Source: Cacajao melanocephalus (lineage: Eukaryota; Chordata; Mammalia; Primates; Pitheciidae). From it: a DNA stretch of 64,000 bases. The translations under genes were made by a program, and so were the position numbers. Numbering within the stretch: the stretch's first letter is position 1; each line of letters begins with the position of its first letter. The DNA lies in assembly GCA_963573385.1 (NCBI GenBank), contig CAUYLG010065885.1:62001-126000 (forward strand). Direction: 5' to 3'. The notes beneath the pieces are model-generated. The model did no database searches, was not told the origin of the DNA, and saw only the letters and a program-made list of their open reading frames with translations. Shown here in pieces: positions 10,929 through 21,639 of this stretch.

Positions 10929-12536
10929 TAGATACCAGAAAATGATTCCATTTTTTTCTCATTTTTAAAATAAATTCATATTTAAAGAAAACTTTAAAAT
11001 TATTGCATAATTCTCTCAAGAATGCAGTGAAAATATTCATGTTCTTTATATTATCTTTACCTTCAAGATAACATAATAGAAGAAGCAAAAACCTGAGATT
11101 TTGCCAGTTTTAAAGTTTAAGCAGAATCAGTGCTAACAATCATGCTGTTTAGTCTGCTAGTGTTCTACTTTAATATGTGTGAATCTTCTTTCTTTCTTTT
11201 TTATTTAACCCCCTCAAAAAAATGTTCCGCACTATCTGATAATGCTATGTTTACTCCTGACAAATAATCAGAAAGTATTACTCAGACTTTCTTAACCATG
11301 AAAGGAAACAAACATTAGCAGTACCCAAAGCCATTCACAATCTCACTGAAGAAAAATTACAGATATGGGTCTTAGCCATTCAAAGTCATTTCTCTCACAG
11401 AGCTCATGTTTATCTGAAAATGAATACAGTTTGGACATGTTTTCTATGATAAATATGCAACATATTGTAAATGATGTTACAAGGCAGCCACTCTATGTTT
11501 TGGCTTCTCTCTGGGTCTTCCTATTTATTGAAAAACAAACTCAAACATTTAGGGGCATTGCATGCGTTTAGTTGTTGTTGGTTTTTGGTTTTTATGGTTT
11601 TTTTTTTTTTTTTTTTTGGTCTTCTTTCAGCCTTAGAGAACAAGTGAGTTTTGTCATTCCACACTTGTTGAATAAGAACACTGGATTTATTTTTTGAATT
11701 TATCATTTCGGTAAGCTCTCCCTTTAGTACACCTAGGTGAACTGATTTTTAAGATATATGATAAATTTTTTGAATGCTGCTGCCCAGTGTTGAAGTCCAT
11801 TAGATCCTAAAATCAGGAAACATACATCTGTCATTGGCTTTGAGGAGAGGTTAAATAATTTTTCTTGGCAAATCATAATTGCTCATAACTGCTTATTTCA
11901 TGTAAATTATGACACATGTGGGACTATTAATGTGGCAATACCCTCAATAAAATTGTACAGCTGCTACTAAAGGACAAAACTGGGAAAGATACAATGTATT
12001 TTAATAATCTATGTGGACAAGTCAGGGAATGGAATGATTCTATAGCACTGATTCAGTTTCACAAAAAAACAGAAGTTCACACAATCAAAACCTGACATTT
12101 TATTACTTTTCATTTGGAATGAATTATGAATACCTTTAAGCAAACAACTCCAATTTTAAATGTGTTTCACAAAGGTTTTAGAATGCTTATCTCTGGGGCT
12201 CTGATTTAATTAACAAACTTTTCTACATTTCTATAGTTGTGGCATTATAGTGAAATTAACACTGGTTTCCATGTTTTATTGTGCTTTCTGAAACATTTAT
12301 CTAAAATCAGAGTACTTGCATCTAAACTTGCCTATCACTATATTTTTATTTTATGGTTACTGCCTTAGCATCAGAACAAAAAAATATCACGTGTGTGTTT
12401 AAACATGTTAAATGCTGTATTGTTAAGTTTGCTGAATTAGTCCACTGCTAAGATGATAACCAGAATAACTGCTGTAGATAAGCTAGAAGTGCATTTTTCT
12501 TTCAGTAACTCTCCAAACTGAAGCAATGCATAGCTA
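10553..12536. other. Unassigned sequence
   Basis: Apart from the open frame and a 20-nt T-run, nothing recognisable is seen. Several short frames are chance. Confidence 0.45.
11598..11617. repeat. Poly(T) run, 20 nt
   Basis: An uninterrupted run of T preceded by GGTTTTTGGTTTTTATGG. It could be the reversed A-tail of a decayed retroposon, but no body can be recognised next to it. Confidence 0.9.
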
Positions 12537-12885
12537 GTTTCGTACCTGCAATTCTGGTGACCTAGGTTCTTTTTCTGTTGTTCTGCAATCCTCAACATGC
12601 AACTTCCATTTTGTGGTTAAAATGGCTTGTCTAAGCAATAACAGCAAGAAGGAAAAAGGGTCAGTGGGGGGCACAAAATTTCCCTTTAAAAGTATGGCCA
12701 AGAAGTTGCTCATGTCATTTGCTCTTCCCTCCCATTAACAAGAAGTTAATCATTTGACCACATCTAGCTACAAGAAAGACTGGGAAAGACTGGGAAATAG
12801 AATTTCTAATACTAGAGGAAGAAGGGAAGAATGGCTATTGATATTCAGCCAGCAGCCTCTGCCACACACTCTAACATTGCTTTGG
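12537..12885 (-). mobile_element. Probable ancient LTR fragment, family not assigned
   Basis: The order CATGCAACTTCCATTTTGTG, then TGGCCAAGAAGTTGCTCATG, then CATTTGACCACATCTAGC, then AGACTGGGAAATAG, then CAGCCTCTGCCACA matches a common mammalian LTR-like repeat. Its complement would start TGTGGCAGAG. It contains a small duplication of AAGACTGGGA. Confidence 0.5.
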
Positions 12886-12966
12886 AGTGCTTTCAAAATT
12901 ACTATATACAGGAGATTCAAAGACATAGTAGCACACCAATGAAATTTTTTTATTGCTAAATAGGGC

Positions 12967-13022
12967 TGCCTTTCTTCCTTCTTGCCTTCCTTCCTTCCTC
13001 CTTTTTTCTCTCTCTTCCTCCA
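12967..13022. repeat. Pyrimidine-rich (CCTT/CT)n tract
   Basis: Imperfect CCTT and CT units with nearly no purines on this strand, such as CCTTCCTTCCTTCCTCC. Confidence 0.9.
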
Positions 13023-13029
13023 ACTCATT

Positions 13030-13275
13030 TTCTGTATTTTATTCTTTTAGCAGCTTCTATGTGTCAGAGATTGTCCTATGCACTAAAGTTCAAAACTGAA
13101 AAAAGCATTTTCTCTCTCTTTCACACATAGTCGTATAGGGGAAAGCAAGATATCAGCAAGATGATGAGTATTTTAACAATATGCTGTAGGGATAGAGAAC
13201 AAAATTGCCCTAGGTAGGTCAGGAAATGACCAATAGGTGACATTTGAATTTGATCTTCAAAATGCGGCCTGATGT
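13030..13275 (-). mobile_element. L2 LINE 3' end fragment
   Basis: Complement of the L2 3' end (CAGCTTCTATGTGTCAGAGA, then TAGGTCAGGAAATGACC, then GTGACATTTGAATTTGATC). It has the same layout as the other L2 pieces at 8848 and 49586. Confidence 0.6.
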
Positions 13276-14739
13276 TGGACCTGTTCCTTCTCTCTGTTTT
13301 GTTCAGCTTCGATCCTATCTAAAGACTTTATTGATAGCCAGGGTGCAGAAGTCTGGTATTGTAGACACTAAGACTGCTCACCATTGTTTCCAGTTCATCT
13401 CCCTCCATGCATGAACTGAGATTTCACTTATTCACTCAAAGACAGAACTAGCTATGTGACTTGCTTTAAATAAAGATACATGCGCAGAAGTGAAAAGTGT
13501 TACTAATGAGTGAATGCATTTAAAAGTTGGTGTGCTAGCCTTCATTGTATCTCTTTTACCCATCTTCAGTCCACTTCAGTCCACTCCTCTCACATGTTTT
13601 CTTTCATATTCACATGCTTATCCAAGAACAAAATGATAGTGATGATGTAGGATTAAGGGTAGAACATTAGAAAGTTCTAAATTTTTCTCAATGAAATTAA
13701 TGCCTAATTATTTTTAGACGGTATTGTTATTAAACATTTTTCTTTGTACAATTCATTGGGGTTCATTTTAGACTGGTAGAGTTTGATTTATTCTCTTTAA
13801 AAAGACTGAAACTATTATCAGTTCAATAAGAAAGCAAAATACTTGGCATTCACTGAAAACACAAGCTTTTAAGAGTGAAATAACAAAATTGATTTTTTTT
13901 TGCTAATATAGGCATTTCTATTTACAATTTAATATAATCGATTCATAATAAAATCTACGAAGTTTAATATCTTTTGCAATATTCATCCTGTATGACAGTT
14001 TTCTCTGTTACCTCCATAGAGTCTAAAACATCAGAACATATAATTATAAAAACATGTATAAGATTATAATTTTTGGCCTAGCAGAAATATATATCAGGCA
14101 GGGAAACAGTAGAGAAACATGCCCTTGGTAATTCACCCTGAAAAATGAATCCAACTTCACCTGATGTATTAGTAAGCCTTGAGGAATATGCTAGAGCTAT
14201 TACTAGTGTGAGCATGCAGAGACTAAAGAATCTCAAAATCAGTCATGAGAAGTCAGGAGGGTATTAGTGAAAAAAAAGCAGAGAGAATGGTAAAGAGTCT
14301 TGAAGGGGTCTTCGCCAAGTCCATATGCATCATGAGATGCTCTGTAGGGACTTAGCTAATGATGCTTGTCCCTCTCAAAGAATACAGCTCTATTTCTTGT
14401 TTTCTACAGTCACATTCAAAGTTAAATGCTTATCTATTTTTCTTACATCAAAAGTACTTGTGTGATTTTCTCATCTTTGTTGGTATGTTTCAATTCATCA
14501 TCATTCACCCTACTTACCACTACCCTTATGAAGTCTCATATTACAAAATTCAGCCAGCTTATATAAAATTGAATACATGAAAACATATCCTTTTTAAATA
14601 TGTGTTCATATAATACTATGAATTTAAACATATAAATTGTCTACCCAATTTGCTAAAGATATTTAACTTAGAAAACTAAAATATGTATGTCTGTCGTTAT
14701 TATCAGTTTAAAATGTTCACAGTTAAGCAGTGCAATAGG
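13276..14739. other. Unassigned sequence
   Basis: No repeat could be assigned with confidence. A tandem TCAGTCCACTTCAGTCCACT sits near 13567. Confidence 0.45.
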
Positions 14740-14965
14740 ATGAAATATGAAAATCCACGAATGAAATAATCCATGCAAAAATCAGAATAGTGTTTTATAA
14801 AGGATGGGATATAGTAGAAAAGGGGATGTGATTAAGGAGAAGGATTTTCAACTTTCATAAAGTTCTATTTCTCAAGCTGGACTGAAGATTGGTACATGAT
14901 TTTGTCATAATATTGTTTATACAATTTTGAGTGTCTGAAATATTTTATAATTTTAAAAATCTTAT
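14740..14965 (+). mobile_element. Old L1 3' end fragment (probable)
   Basis: It resembles an L1M 3' UTR: CAAAAATCAGAATAGTG, then AAAGTTCTATTTCTCAAGC, then TTTATACAATTTTGAGTGTC, ending in an A/T-rich tail. It is truncated and diverged. Confidence 0.45.
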
Positions 14966-15298
14966 ATTCTCTCAAGCCTCCTTTCCTTATTTCATTTTTC
15001 CAAATGTTTCAGGAGTTTTAAAAAATGAAGATAGTAAATCTCTTTTTAAAAAATGTTTATTCCGATCATTCATTTTTATGCTCTGATTGAATTCATTTGT
15101 TCCCTCATGGTTTTAGCTACTTCTGAACCCATTTGATAACTTTTGATATAAATGTATTAGTACACTTGTATAAGTACTTTTTGTTAACTATCAAAATGTC
15201 TTTATTTTTATGTAGTGAAATTAAAAGACAAGTTATAGAATTATACTGGATATAATTATATATTATATCTGTATGTTATAAATATAGACATAATATAT

Positions 15299-15343
15299 AA
15301 ATGGCTTACACTTGGGATTTTAGATTTTAGACTTCAAGTTTTA
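15299..15343 (+). repeat. Dispersed 45-bp direct repeat, copy A
   Basis: Contains CTTACACTTGGGATTTTAG and matches 16639-16683 at 43 of 45 positions. Identity ends sharply on both sides. Confidence 0.85.
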
Positions 15344-16638
15344 TGTAATATAGATTTATATAATACTTATTATAATTCCATATTATATAGAATTATAATC
15401 TATTATGATTTAGATAGGAGTATACATTTTTCCTTTTTATAGATAATTGTGGAGAAAAGTAGTGATTTGAGGCTTGGGGGCCTGAATTTTCAAAATAAAT
15501 GCAATAACTGTATTTTACTTTGCTATTGTAGATCAAAACAATGATATCACTAGCTTAGGAGGACGTAGTTTTGATTTTCATTTTACTGTTTTTATCTGTT
15601 CATCTGCTCTTGTCAACTGAGAAGCCATATAGTAGGTTATGTTTTCTGATGACAGAGATTACTTCAGTTAACTTTTTCCTGTGGGCTAAGATAAATGGGT
15701 CATGTTTTGAATATTTATGAAAAATCTATGCAGACTGATATTTTAAGTGTATTTTCTTGTATTAAATCGTGATTTATAATGTCTTATTAATATGGAAAAG
15801 TGATCTGTTATTTCCATCTAACCGTGTTTGTTTCTCAGGTGCTGCCCTGATTTGCTCTGTTTACACTTTTTGTACCTTCAGCATGTGTACCTTTCTAACT
15901 TCAGGGCTTTCTTTGTAAAAGAAGGGTCAGAACTTGTCACAGAGTCATAAAACATGTCAGATATCAGGCCATTTCTCTGAGCTTGCCTGCTTGCAATGCA
16001 TGCACATTTGCATGGTGACCTTTGCAAAACCAAACAGAGAAGGTGATGTGAGGGTCATTTCCTAAGCCCAGCTAATGAACTGATTATCCCCAAATGCCTG
16101 GTAGTCTGCATAACAATGAAGAGTGGAAAGTTCACTTCAAATCCAGAGGGGCACAATAAATCCCTGAAGTAGAATTTTTAATAAACCAATTGTATATTAG
16201 CATCAGTATTTTAATTATTTGCTACTGAACCACCCAATGCCAAGAGATCAAATTGTTTACTATCAAGAGGTATTGTCTTGCTTTCCAGTATAGTTTAATT
16301 TTTAATTATTTCCTTATCCCTGAAGTATTGCTCTTTAAAGAGTCCCTTTTTTTGGAAGAAGAAGGGGTGTGATTAACAAACATTTTCCGGAACATTTCTA
16401 GAAAGAAAATTTGCAGGCATTTTCAGTTAAGCTTAATTTTTTCTCTAGGGCTAATTGGTACATAAACAAATTAAGGATATTTGTATTATTTTTCTCTCCC
16501 TATATGTATAATTTCTAGACAAATGTGGTATAATATTTTCAAACAGGTATCATTGTTATAATTAGTTGCAATGGAAATGATGGTAACAATATTTTAATGG
16601 ATAAATCTTCCCTGTCAGAGCAATTGCTAAAAGAAGAG

Positions 16639-16683
16639 AAATGACTTACACTTGAGATTTTAGATTTTAGACTTCAAGTTTTA
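16639..16683 (+). repeat. Dispersed 45-bp direct repeat, copy B
   Basis: Contains CTTACACTTGAGATTTTAG. Partner of 15299-15343, 1,340 bp away in direct orientation. Confidence 0.85.
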
Positions 16684-17049
16684 AACTTTTATATGCCTCT
16701 ATGTTCGTTAAAGGTAATGTCTGAACCAGAGATATTAATATGTAATGGAGAGGACACCATTTTACATGCATGGTTACTTGATATTGATGTTTACTGACTG
16801 ACGCATGTTGAATAACATTAACATTAACTGATTTTCCATTTGTTTTCCAGCCAACTTTTTTCCATTCATTTCTCTATTAGCTAACTGTTTCATTCAAATA
16901 TCAGTCAATCTGGCCTAGTTGATAAAGATTTCATGTATTTGCTGTGCTCTAAATCTTATTCTTTGAAAACTAAATAAATAAAAGAGTATGGGACTCATGA
17001 CTCTATTTAAGGATATTGAGGAGATAACAATAGTCTTGCAACATTGAGG

Positions 17050-17945
17050 AATTGGACTTATTCTCATTTTAAAGACTTTGCTGATATCTAATCTATGTTT
17101 CTCTGAATCTCTTCTCTATGGCATCTGGTCTATGTCCTTTTTCTCTGCCTGCATCTTGAATTTCAATGTTCAGTGAAATTGTTTCCATGATACCCCTCTT
17201 TCTCTTTCTGATTTGTATTCTCTCTGGGCATTCTCATCTAATAGCCTTTCTACAACTGATATCACCCATATATATATCACAACCCTGTCTTTCCAGTGTT
17301 GACCAATGTTTTAAATTCTGTTAGCTACTTCCAACTGACTATCACAGGTATCCTAAATTCATATATCTAAAACGGGTTCCATTATGTTCTTTCTCAGGGT
17401 ATCTTCTTTTATTCTCTTTTATGCTAATGGGATAGTCAATACTCGCCTAGTAAATTAGGTAGAAAATTGTTCCTATCTTTCTTTACTACTTCCCTAGGAT
17501 CTTATAAGTCATCAAGTACTTATTCAACCCAAGACATAGCACCTGAATTTGTATTCTGTTCTGCATTTAATAACCACTAAATTAATTTTCTCCCTCGTTA
17601 TTTCTAAGTACACTATCTTAAGAACATCCTCTATAATCTATCCCTTAAATCCATCCTTAATTGCTGTAAAACAGAAATAGATTTCTGTTTATTTCAAGTT
17701 GCTTATATCACTTCTTTTTCCTAATTAACTACCATTGATAATTCACATTAAATCCTTGGTCAATAAGAAAAATTCCAAACTCCTTAGCTTGCTCAAACTA
17801 TCTCACCATGCATTTCCAGACTCATTCCCTGTGACTTTCCCCACTCATCTATGCTTGTCACCTAGACAATACAACTTTAACATAGAATAATTTCTGCGTA
17901 AAATACTTCCCAAGCTGCATTTCTTGAGCAGAATGGTCTTTCTCT
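17050..17945 (+). mobile_element. L2 LINE fragment, sense
   Basis: Sense-oriented L2 ORF2 end. Landmarks are CCAAACTCCTTAGCTTGCTC and TCACCATGCATTTCCAGAC, preceded by TATCCTAAATTCATATATCT and followed by CATTTCTTGAGC. These match the part of L2 coding for the C-terminal RT thumb region. The frame is not intact. Confidence 0.65.
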
Positions 17946-18470
17946 CAGCGCTCCCATTGTTTTTTGGATGATATTTCCTTCAGTACATTAGCCTAAATTA
18001 AAGATTTAGAACTCTAAATTTCCCATTAAACATAGCTCTAACAGCATACCACAGTTGTGATATGTTTCATTTTCATTCTTTTAATAATAATATTTTTAAT
18101 CTTCTATTGTGATTACTTTTGACACATGAATTACGTAGAAGTATGGAAATATACTACATACCTAGTAAATATTTAAGAATTTACAGTTATATATTTCAGA
18201 ATTAATTCCTAGCTTAGTTCTCCTGGGGTCAGGGAAAGTATTTTAAATAACTTACGTTTTCCTGGTCAACTATTTTAAAGACAATTCTGGTAAATGCTTT
18301 ATGTGAGCCTGGGAAGAGTGTATATTCCTATGATGTTAGTCATAGCATTTTAGACATTTCACAGGTCAATTTAATTGTGCTATTCATGTCTTCATATCCT
18401 TACTGATTGTTTTATCTGTTTATTTCATCAGTTACAGGAAGATGTATATTAAAATGACATGCTATTATTA

Positions 18471-18649
18471 TAGCATATTTACAATTTTCCAAATAATGCT
18501 AGACTCTTATTAGAGTTTCCATCTTTTTAAATTCTTCTTCCTTTGATATTATTTTTGTTATGCATTTAATTCTACCTATAATTTAATCCTATAAGGTATT
18601 ATTTTGTTTTTATGGTCAAGATTAATTTAAATTTATCTACATATTGGTA
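18471..18649 (+). repeat. ~180-bp local direct duplication, copy A
   Basis: It matches 19259-19437 with about ten substitutions and one indel (about 94% identity), 788 bp apart. Copy B sits where the L1 consensus expects such sequence. Copy A interrupts it and runs straight into the hairpin, so A looks like the inserted copy. Confidence 0.88.
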
Positions 18650-18755
18650 CTGACAGATCTAAAGTGACAAATTGGTATATACACAAACATGCTATGTCAT
18701 GACGTTGACATGCTATGTTTGTGTATATACCATTTTGTCATTTTAGATCTGTCAG
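18650..18755. repeat. 106-bp near-perfect hairpin palindrome
   Basis: Arms of 50 bp (18650-18699 and 18706-18755) pair at 45 of 50 positions around a 6-nt centre TGACGT. Each arm contains CTGACAGATCTAAA. The right arm appears to be the native L1 complement (AGATCTGTCAG leads into TTTTGC), so the left arm is the inverted copy. Confidence 0.92.
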
Positions 18756-19258
18756 GTTTTGCTTTATATATTTTGAGGCTAGATTAAATAGAACATACAA
18801 ATATATTTCTTAGGAATGTTTCTTGCTTTAAAAGTGATGTGTTCTTATATTATTAGCACGGCACCTCCAGATTGCTTTTGGTTTGTGTTTACAAGGTGTA
18901 TCTTTTTCTAATCTTTTATATTCAAGATTTCTCTCTCGTTACATTAAGGATGTCTACTTGGAAGTAGCGTATAGTTGAGTCCATCTTTTGAACTCCAGCC
19001 TGAAAATCCTTGTATCTTAATTGAAATGTTTATACTTTGTACATTTATTATAACCATAGATATATCTGTTTATATCTACCATCTCACTATTTGTTCTCCA
19101 TTGGTTCCACCTGTTCTTTACTTTTGAGCCTTCTTTTGGATTAATCAATTATTTTCAGTTATCACAAATGTTTCCTCTATTAGCTTGTATTTACATTTTT
19201 TACTCTTCCTTTAACTATTAACCTAGAAATCACAGCATATTTTTTCCTTATTATAATA

Positions 19259-19437
19259 TAGCATATTTACAATTTTCCAGATAATGCTAGATTCTTAGTA
19301 GAGTTTCCATTTTTTAAATTCTCCTTCCTTTGATATTATTTTTGTTATCTATTTAATTCTACCTATAATTTAATCCCATAAGGTATTATTTTGTTTTTAT
19401 GGTCAAGATTTATTCAAATTTATCTACATATGGGTAC
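19259..19437 (+). repeat. ~180-bp local direct duplication, copy B (likely source)
   Basis: Partner of 18471-18649. It starts TAGCATATTTACAATTTTCC and ends ACATATGGGTAC. It is collinear with flanking L1 sequence, supporting this as the original. Confidence 0.88.
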
Positions 19438-19600
19438 TTTATATTGCTTTTTATTCTTTCTATATTTCTTATTTTTTCCATGTAGTTATATTTTCATTTT
19501 TAAAGAAAGCACTACATTCCCTTTGGTATTGTTTATTTTGGGAATCTACTACAAATTATCTCATTTTTCTGAAAATGTCTGTATTTTGCTTTCTGGCTAC

Positions 19601-19992
19601 TGTGGTGGTTGATCCTGAGTGTAAACTTGATTGGATTGAAATATGCAATGTATTGACCCTGGATGTGTCTGTGTGAGTATTGCCAAAGGAGATTAACATT
19701 TGAGTCAGTGGGCTGGGAAAGGCAGACCAACTCTTAATCTGGGTGGGTACCATCTAATCAGCTGCCAGCAAATATAAAGGAGGCAGAAAAATATGAAGAG
19801 GCTAGACTGGCTTAATCTCCCAGCCTACATCTTTTTTCCCCATGCTGGATGCTTCCTGCCCTCAAACATGGACTCCAAGTTCTTCAACTTGAGACTTAGA
19901 CTGGGTTCCCTGCTCTTCAGCTTGCAGATAGCCTATTGTGAGACTTTATAATTACATGAGTTAATACTATTTAATAAACTCCCATATATATA
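19601..19992 (+). mobile_element. MLT2A-type LTR of an ERVL provirus (5' LTR)
   Basis: It begins TGTGGTGGTTGATCCTGAG exactly after L1 sequence. It continues with GTGTAAACTTGATTGGATTG, GCCAAAGGAGATTAACATTT, GGGTGGGTACCATCTAATC and CATGCTGGATGCTTCCTGC, and reaches the poly(A) region TTTAATAAACTCCC. The usual LTR end is missing, replaced by TA repeats. ERVL is an endogenous retrovirus without a classical env; this copy is inactive. Confidence 0.85.
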
Positions 19993-20100
19993 TGTTTATT
20001 AAGTAGTATTGTCACATTTTTAATATATAAATATATAATATATATATGTATATATATATATAAGTATATATATATATATATATATAATATATTTATATAT
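19993..20100. repeat. (TA)n tract with inverted LTR-end copy
   Basis: Nearly pure TA dinucleotides after GTTTATTAAGTAGTATT (19994-20010). That motif is an inverted near-copy of the LTR end 19963-19979, giving 17-bp arms around 14 nt. Confidence 0.85.
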
Positions 20101-20229
20101 CTGATTAGGAGTGGTTCCAGAGGAATAGAGTATTAAGGATGGAATTCTTTCATTGGTTAGGGGGTTTCTGGAGTTGGCTGCTTAATATGATTAGACCCCA
20201 AAATGCTAAGGACTCTACTTCTAATAGTA
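20101..20229 (+). mobile_element. ERVL internal leader, part 1
   Basis: CTGATTAGGAGTGGTTCCAG, AGAGTATTAAGGATGGAATT and TTTCTGGAGTTGGCTGC follow the ERVL leader after its 5' LTR. It ends with GATTAGACCCCAAAATGC to AATAGTA, which is repeated at 20494. The primer binding site is not visible because the LTR edge is lost. Confidence 0.7.
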
Positions 20230-20290
20230 GACGTAGATATCTAATTATTAAGTAGTTAATGGTAGTACTACTTAATAAACTCCCATATAT

Positions 20291-20327
<37 letters not shown>

Positions 20328-20493
20328 TAAATCTTAACCCATCAAGACATATATCTTGTCTATATATCTATATCTATGTCATATATATATATGGGATATA
20401 TATATATATATGGGATATATATATGGGATATATATATATATATATATGGGATATATATATATATATATATATATGGGAGATATATATATATGA
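20230..20493. repeat. TA-rich insertion hub with LTR-end copy and (TATGGGA) units
   Basis: This 264-bp piece splits the ERVL leader. It holds a second copy of the LTR end (TACTACTTAATAAACTCCC), TA repeats, a 62-bp segment also found at 23008-23069, and five TATGGGA-containing units between 20390 and 20480. A 12-bp inverted repeat (TTATTAAGTAGT / ACTACTTAATAA) lies at about 20246-20279. Confidence 0.85.
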
Positions 20494-20534
20494 GATTAGA
20501 TCCCAAAATGCTGAGGACTCTACTTCTAATAGTA
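20494..20534 (+). repeat. 41-bp duplicate of ERVL leader segment
   Basis: GATTAGATCCCAAAATGCTG onwards matches 20189-20229 at 39 of 41 positions. With the duplicated LTR end 301 bp apart, it marks an imperfect tandem duplication of about 303 bp. Confidence 0.88.
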
Positions 20535-21381
20535 TGGAGAACACTGATAGTCCTCGGCATGGACTGTTTAGAGAGTTATGCAAAATAAATGCATCTGACA
20601 CCCCTGATAAACCACTAATGAGAGTTAAGGAGTTTAGTGACTCTATCCATAATACCTTGGACCATATATGGAGAACCAGGAATATAATGAAGCTGGTTGG
20701 TTGCTCCTAAGTTCACTGGACAAAGTGATGAAAGAAAATGATGGGATTCCAACTCACACCTTCAGAAGTAGATACTCAGCCTCAAATCTTCTAAGACTGA
20801 CCTGAGCCAGTCTTGTCTCCTGTAGAGAAGAGCTGAAATTGTGGAAAATTAGACACAAAATCTTATCATGTGAGTGGCTGACCTGCAACAAAAGATGCAT
20901 GCACAGCCTCACCAGGTGTTTACTGTTAAAGTGAGGGCATCGACTGGAAAAGAGAAGACCCAGCAACTTGGAGGGTGGGGATGTGTGGGAGGATCCCCAT
21001 GAAGCTGGAGACACTGAGCTTGTAAACTCTTATAAAACTTTCTTGCCAGAAGAAACAGTTCCCCCATTCCCAGTAGTGGCAACATTCCCTTCCTGACCCA
21101 CAACCCACACTGCCATCAGCCTTTCCACCTTTGTCTGAGGAGATAAACACTCACTGCCTGAGGCAATTCATTGCCTGAGGCAGTTGCCAGGCAAGATAAG
21201 GTTGATTCTCCTTAGGAGCCACCCATAACACCCATTTGCTTCTAGACCTATAACTAAAGTACCAGCTGATCATTAGAGGTGAGGTTCAGAGTGTGACCCA
21301 TGAGGAAGTGAGTTACATTCAAAAAGCACTGCTTGAATTTTCTAATTTATATAAACAGAAATCTGGAGAACAGGCATGGGA
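20535..21381 (+). mobile_element. ERVL internal leader/gag remnant
   Basis: It continues directly from AATAGTA in the ERVL order: GGAGAACACTGATAGTCC, then AGAAGACCCAGCAACTTGG, then AGGCAGTTGCCAGGCAAGAT, then TGAGGTTCAGAGTGTGACCC, then ATATAAACAGAAATCTGG. Frames are broken by stops. It stops abruptly within gag at about 21381, so pol and the 3' LTR are absent. Confidence 0.75.
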
Positions 21382-21616
21382 ATGAGAAGACACGGACACA
21401 GGGAGGGGAGCATTACACACTGGGATGTGTGAGGGGGGTCTAGGAGAGGGACAGTGAGGGGTAGGGAGGTTGGGGAGGGATAACATGGGGAGAAATGCCA
21501 GATATAGGTGATGGGGGAATGGAGGCAGCAAAGCACATTGCCATGTGTGTACCTATGCAACAATCCTGCATGATCTGCACATGTACCCCAGAACCTAAAG
21601 TACATTTAAAAAAAAA
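21382..21616 (+). mobile_element. L1 3' end of primate L1P type, 5'-truncated
   Basis: It matches the L1 3' UTR: AGACACGGACACAGGGAGG, CATTACACACTGGGATG, GAGGGATAACATGGGGAG, AACAATCCTGCATGATCTGC, CACATGTACCCCAGAACC. It ends in nine A. Only about 235 bp is present and no target-site duplication is obvious. Confidence 0.85.
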
Positions 21617-21639
21617 TTTTATTGTCTTAGTCATAGTAA

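Larger units (their letters stand above)
14966..17049. other. Unassigned, partly very AT-rich sequence
   Basis: At 15240-15430 nearly all bases are A or T, with many TATA/ATTATA words. At 15840-16300 the sequence is more mixed and holds an octamer-like ATTTGCAT at 16005. No transposon or gene is recognised. Two copies of a 45-bp direct repeat lie inside (15299 and 16639). Confidence 0.45.
17990..19600 (-). mobile_element. Old L1 (L1M type) ORF2/3' region, rearranged
   Basis: Read on the plus strand it is the complement of L1: CACAGTTGTGATATGTTTCA, GGTCAATTTAATTGTGC, TTTGCTTTATATATTTTGAG, CTACCATCTCACTATTTG, CCTAGAAATCACAGCATA, CTGAAAATGTCTGTATTTTG. L1 encodes an RNA-binding protein and an endonuclease/RT, but no frame survives here. 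The body is altered by a duplicate-plus-hairpin at 18471-18755 and ends at an ERVL LTR. Confidence 0.72.

Noticed and set aside
20390..20480. Regularly spaced TATGGGA units, considered as a CRISPR-like array
   Set aside because: Spacing is irregular, the spacers are pure TA, and the genome is a primate.
20360..20710. Tyr/Ile repeat frames on both strands
   Set aside because: They are translations of TA and TATGGGA repeats.
19601..21381. Intact or expressible ERVL provirus
   Set aside because: Only the 5' LTR, leader and part of gag remain, with stops, an internal insertion and no pol or 3' LTR.
21319..21634. Minus-strand Pro/Ser-rich frames
   Set aside because: They are antisense to an L1 3' end.
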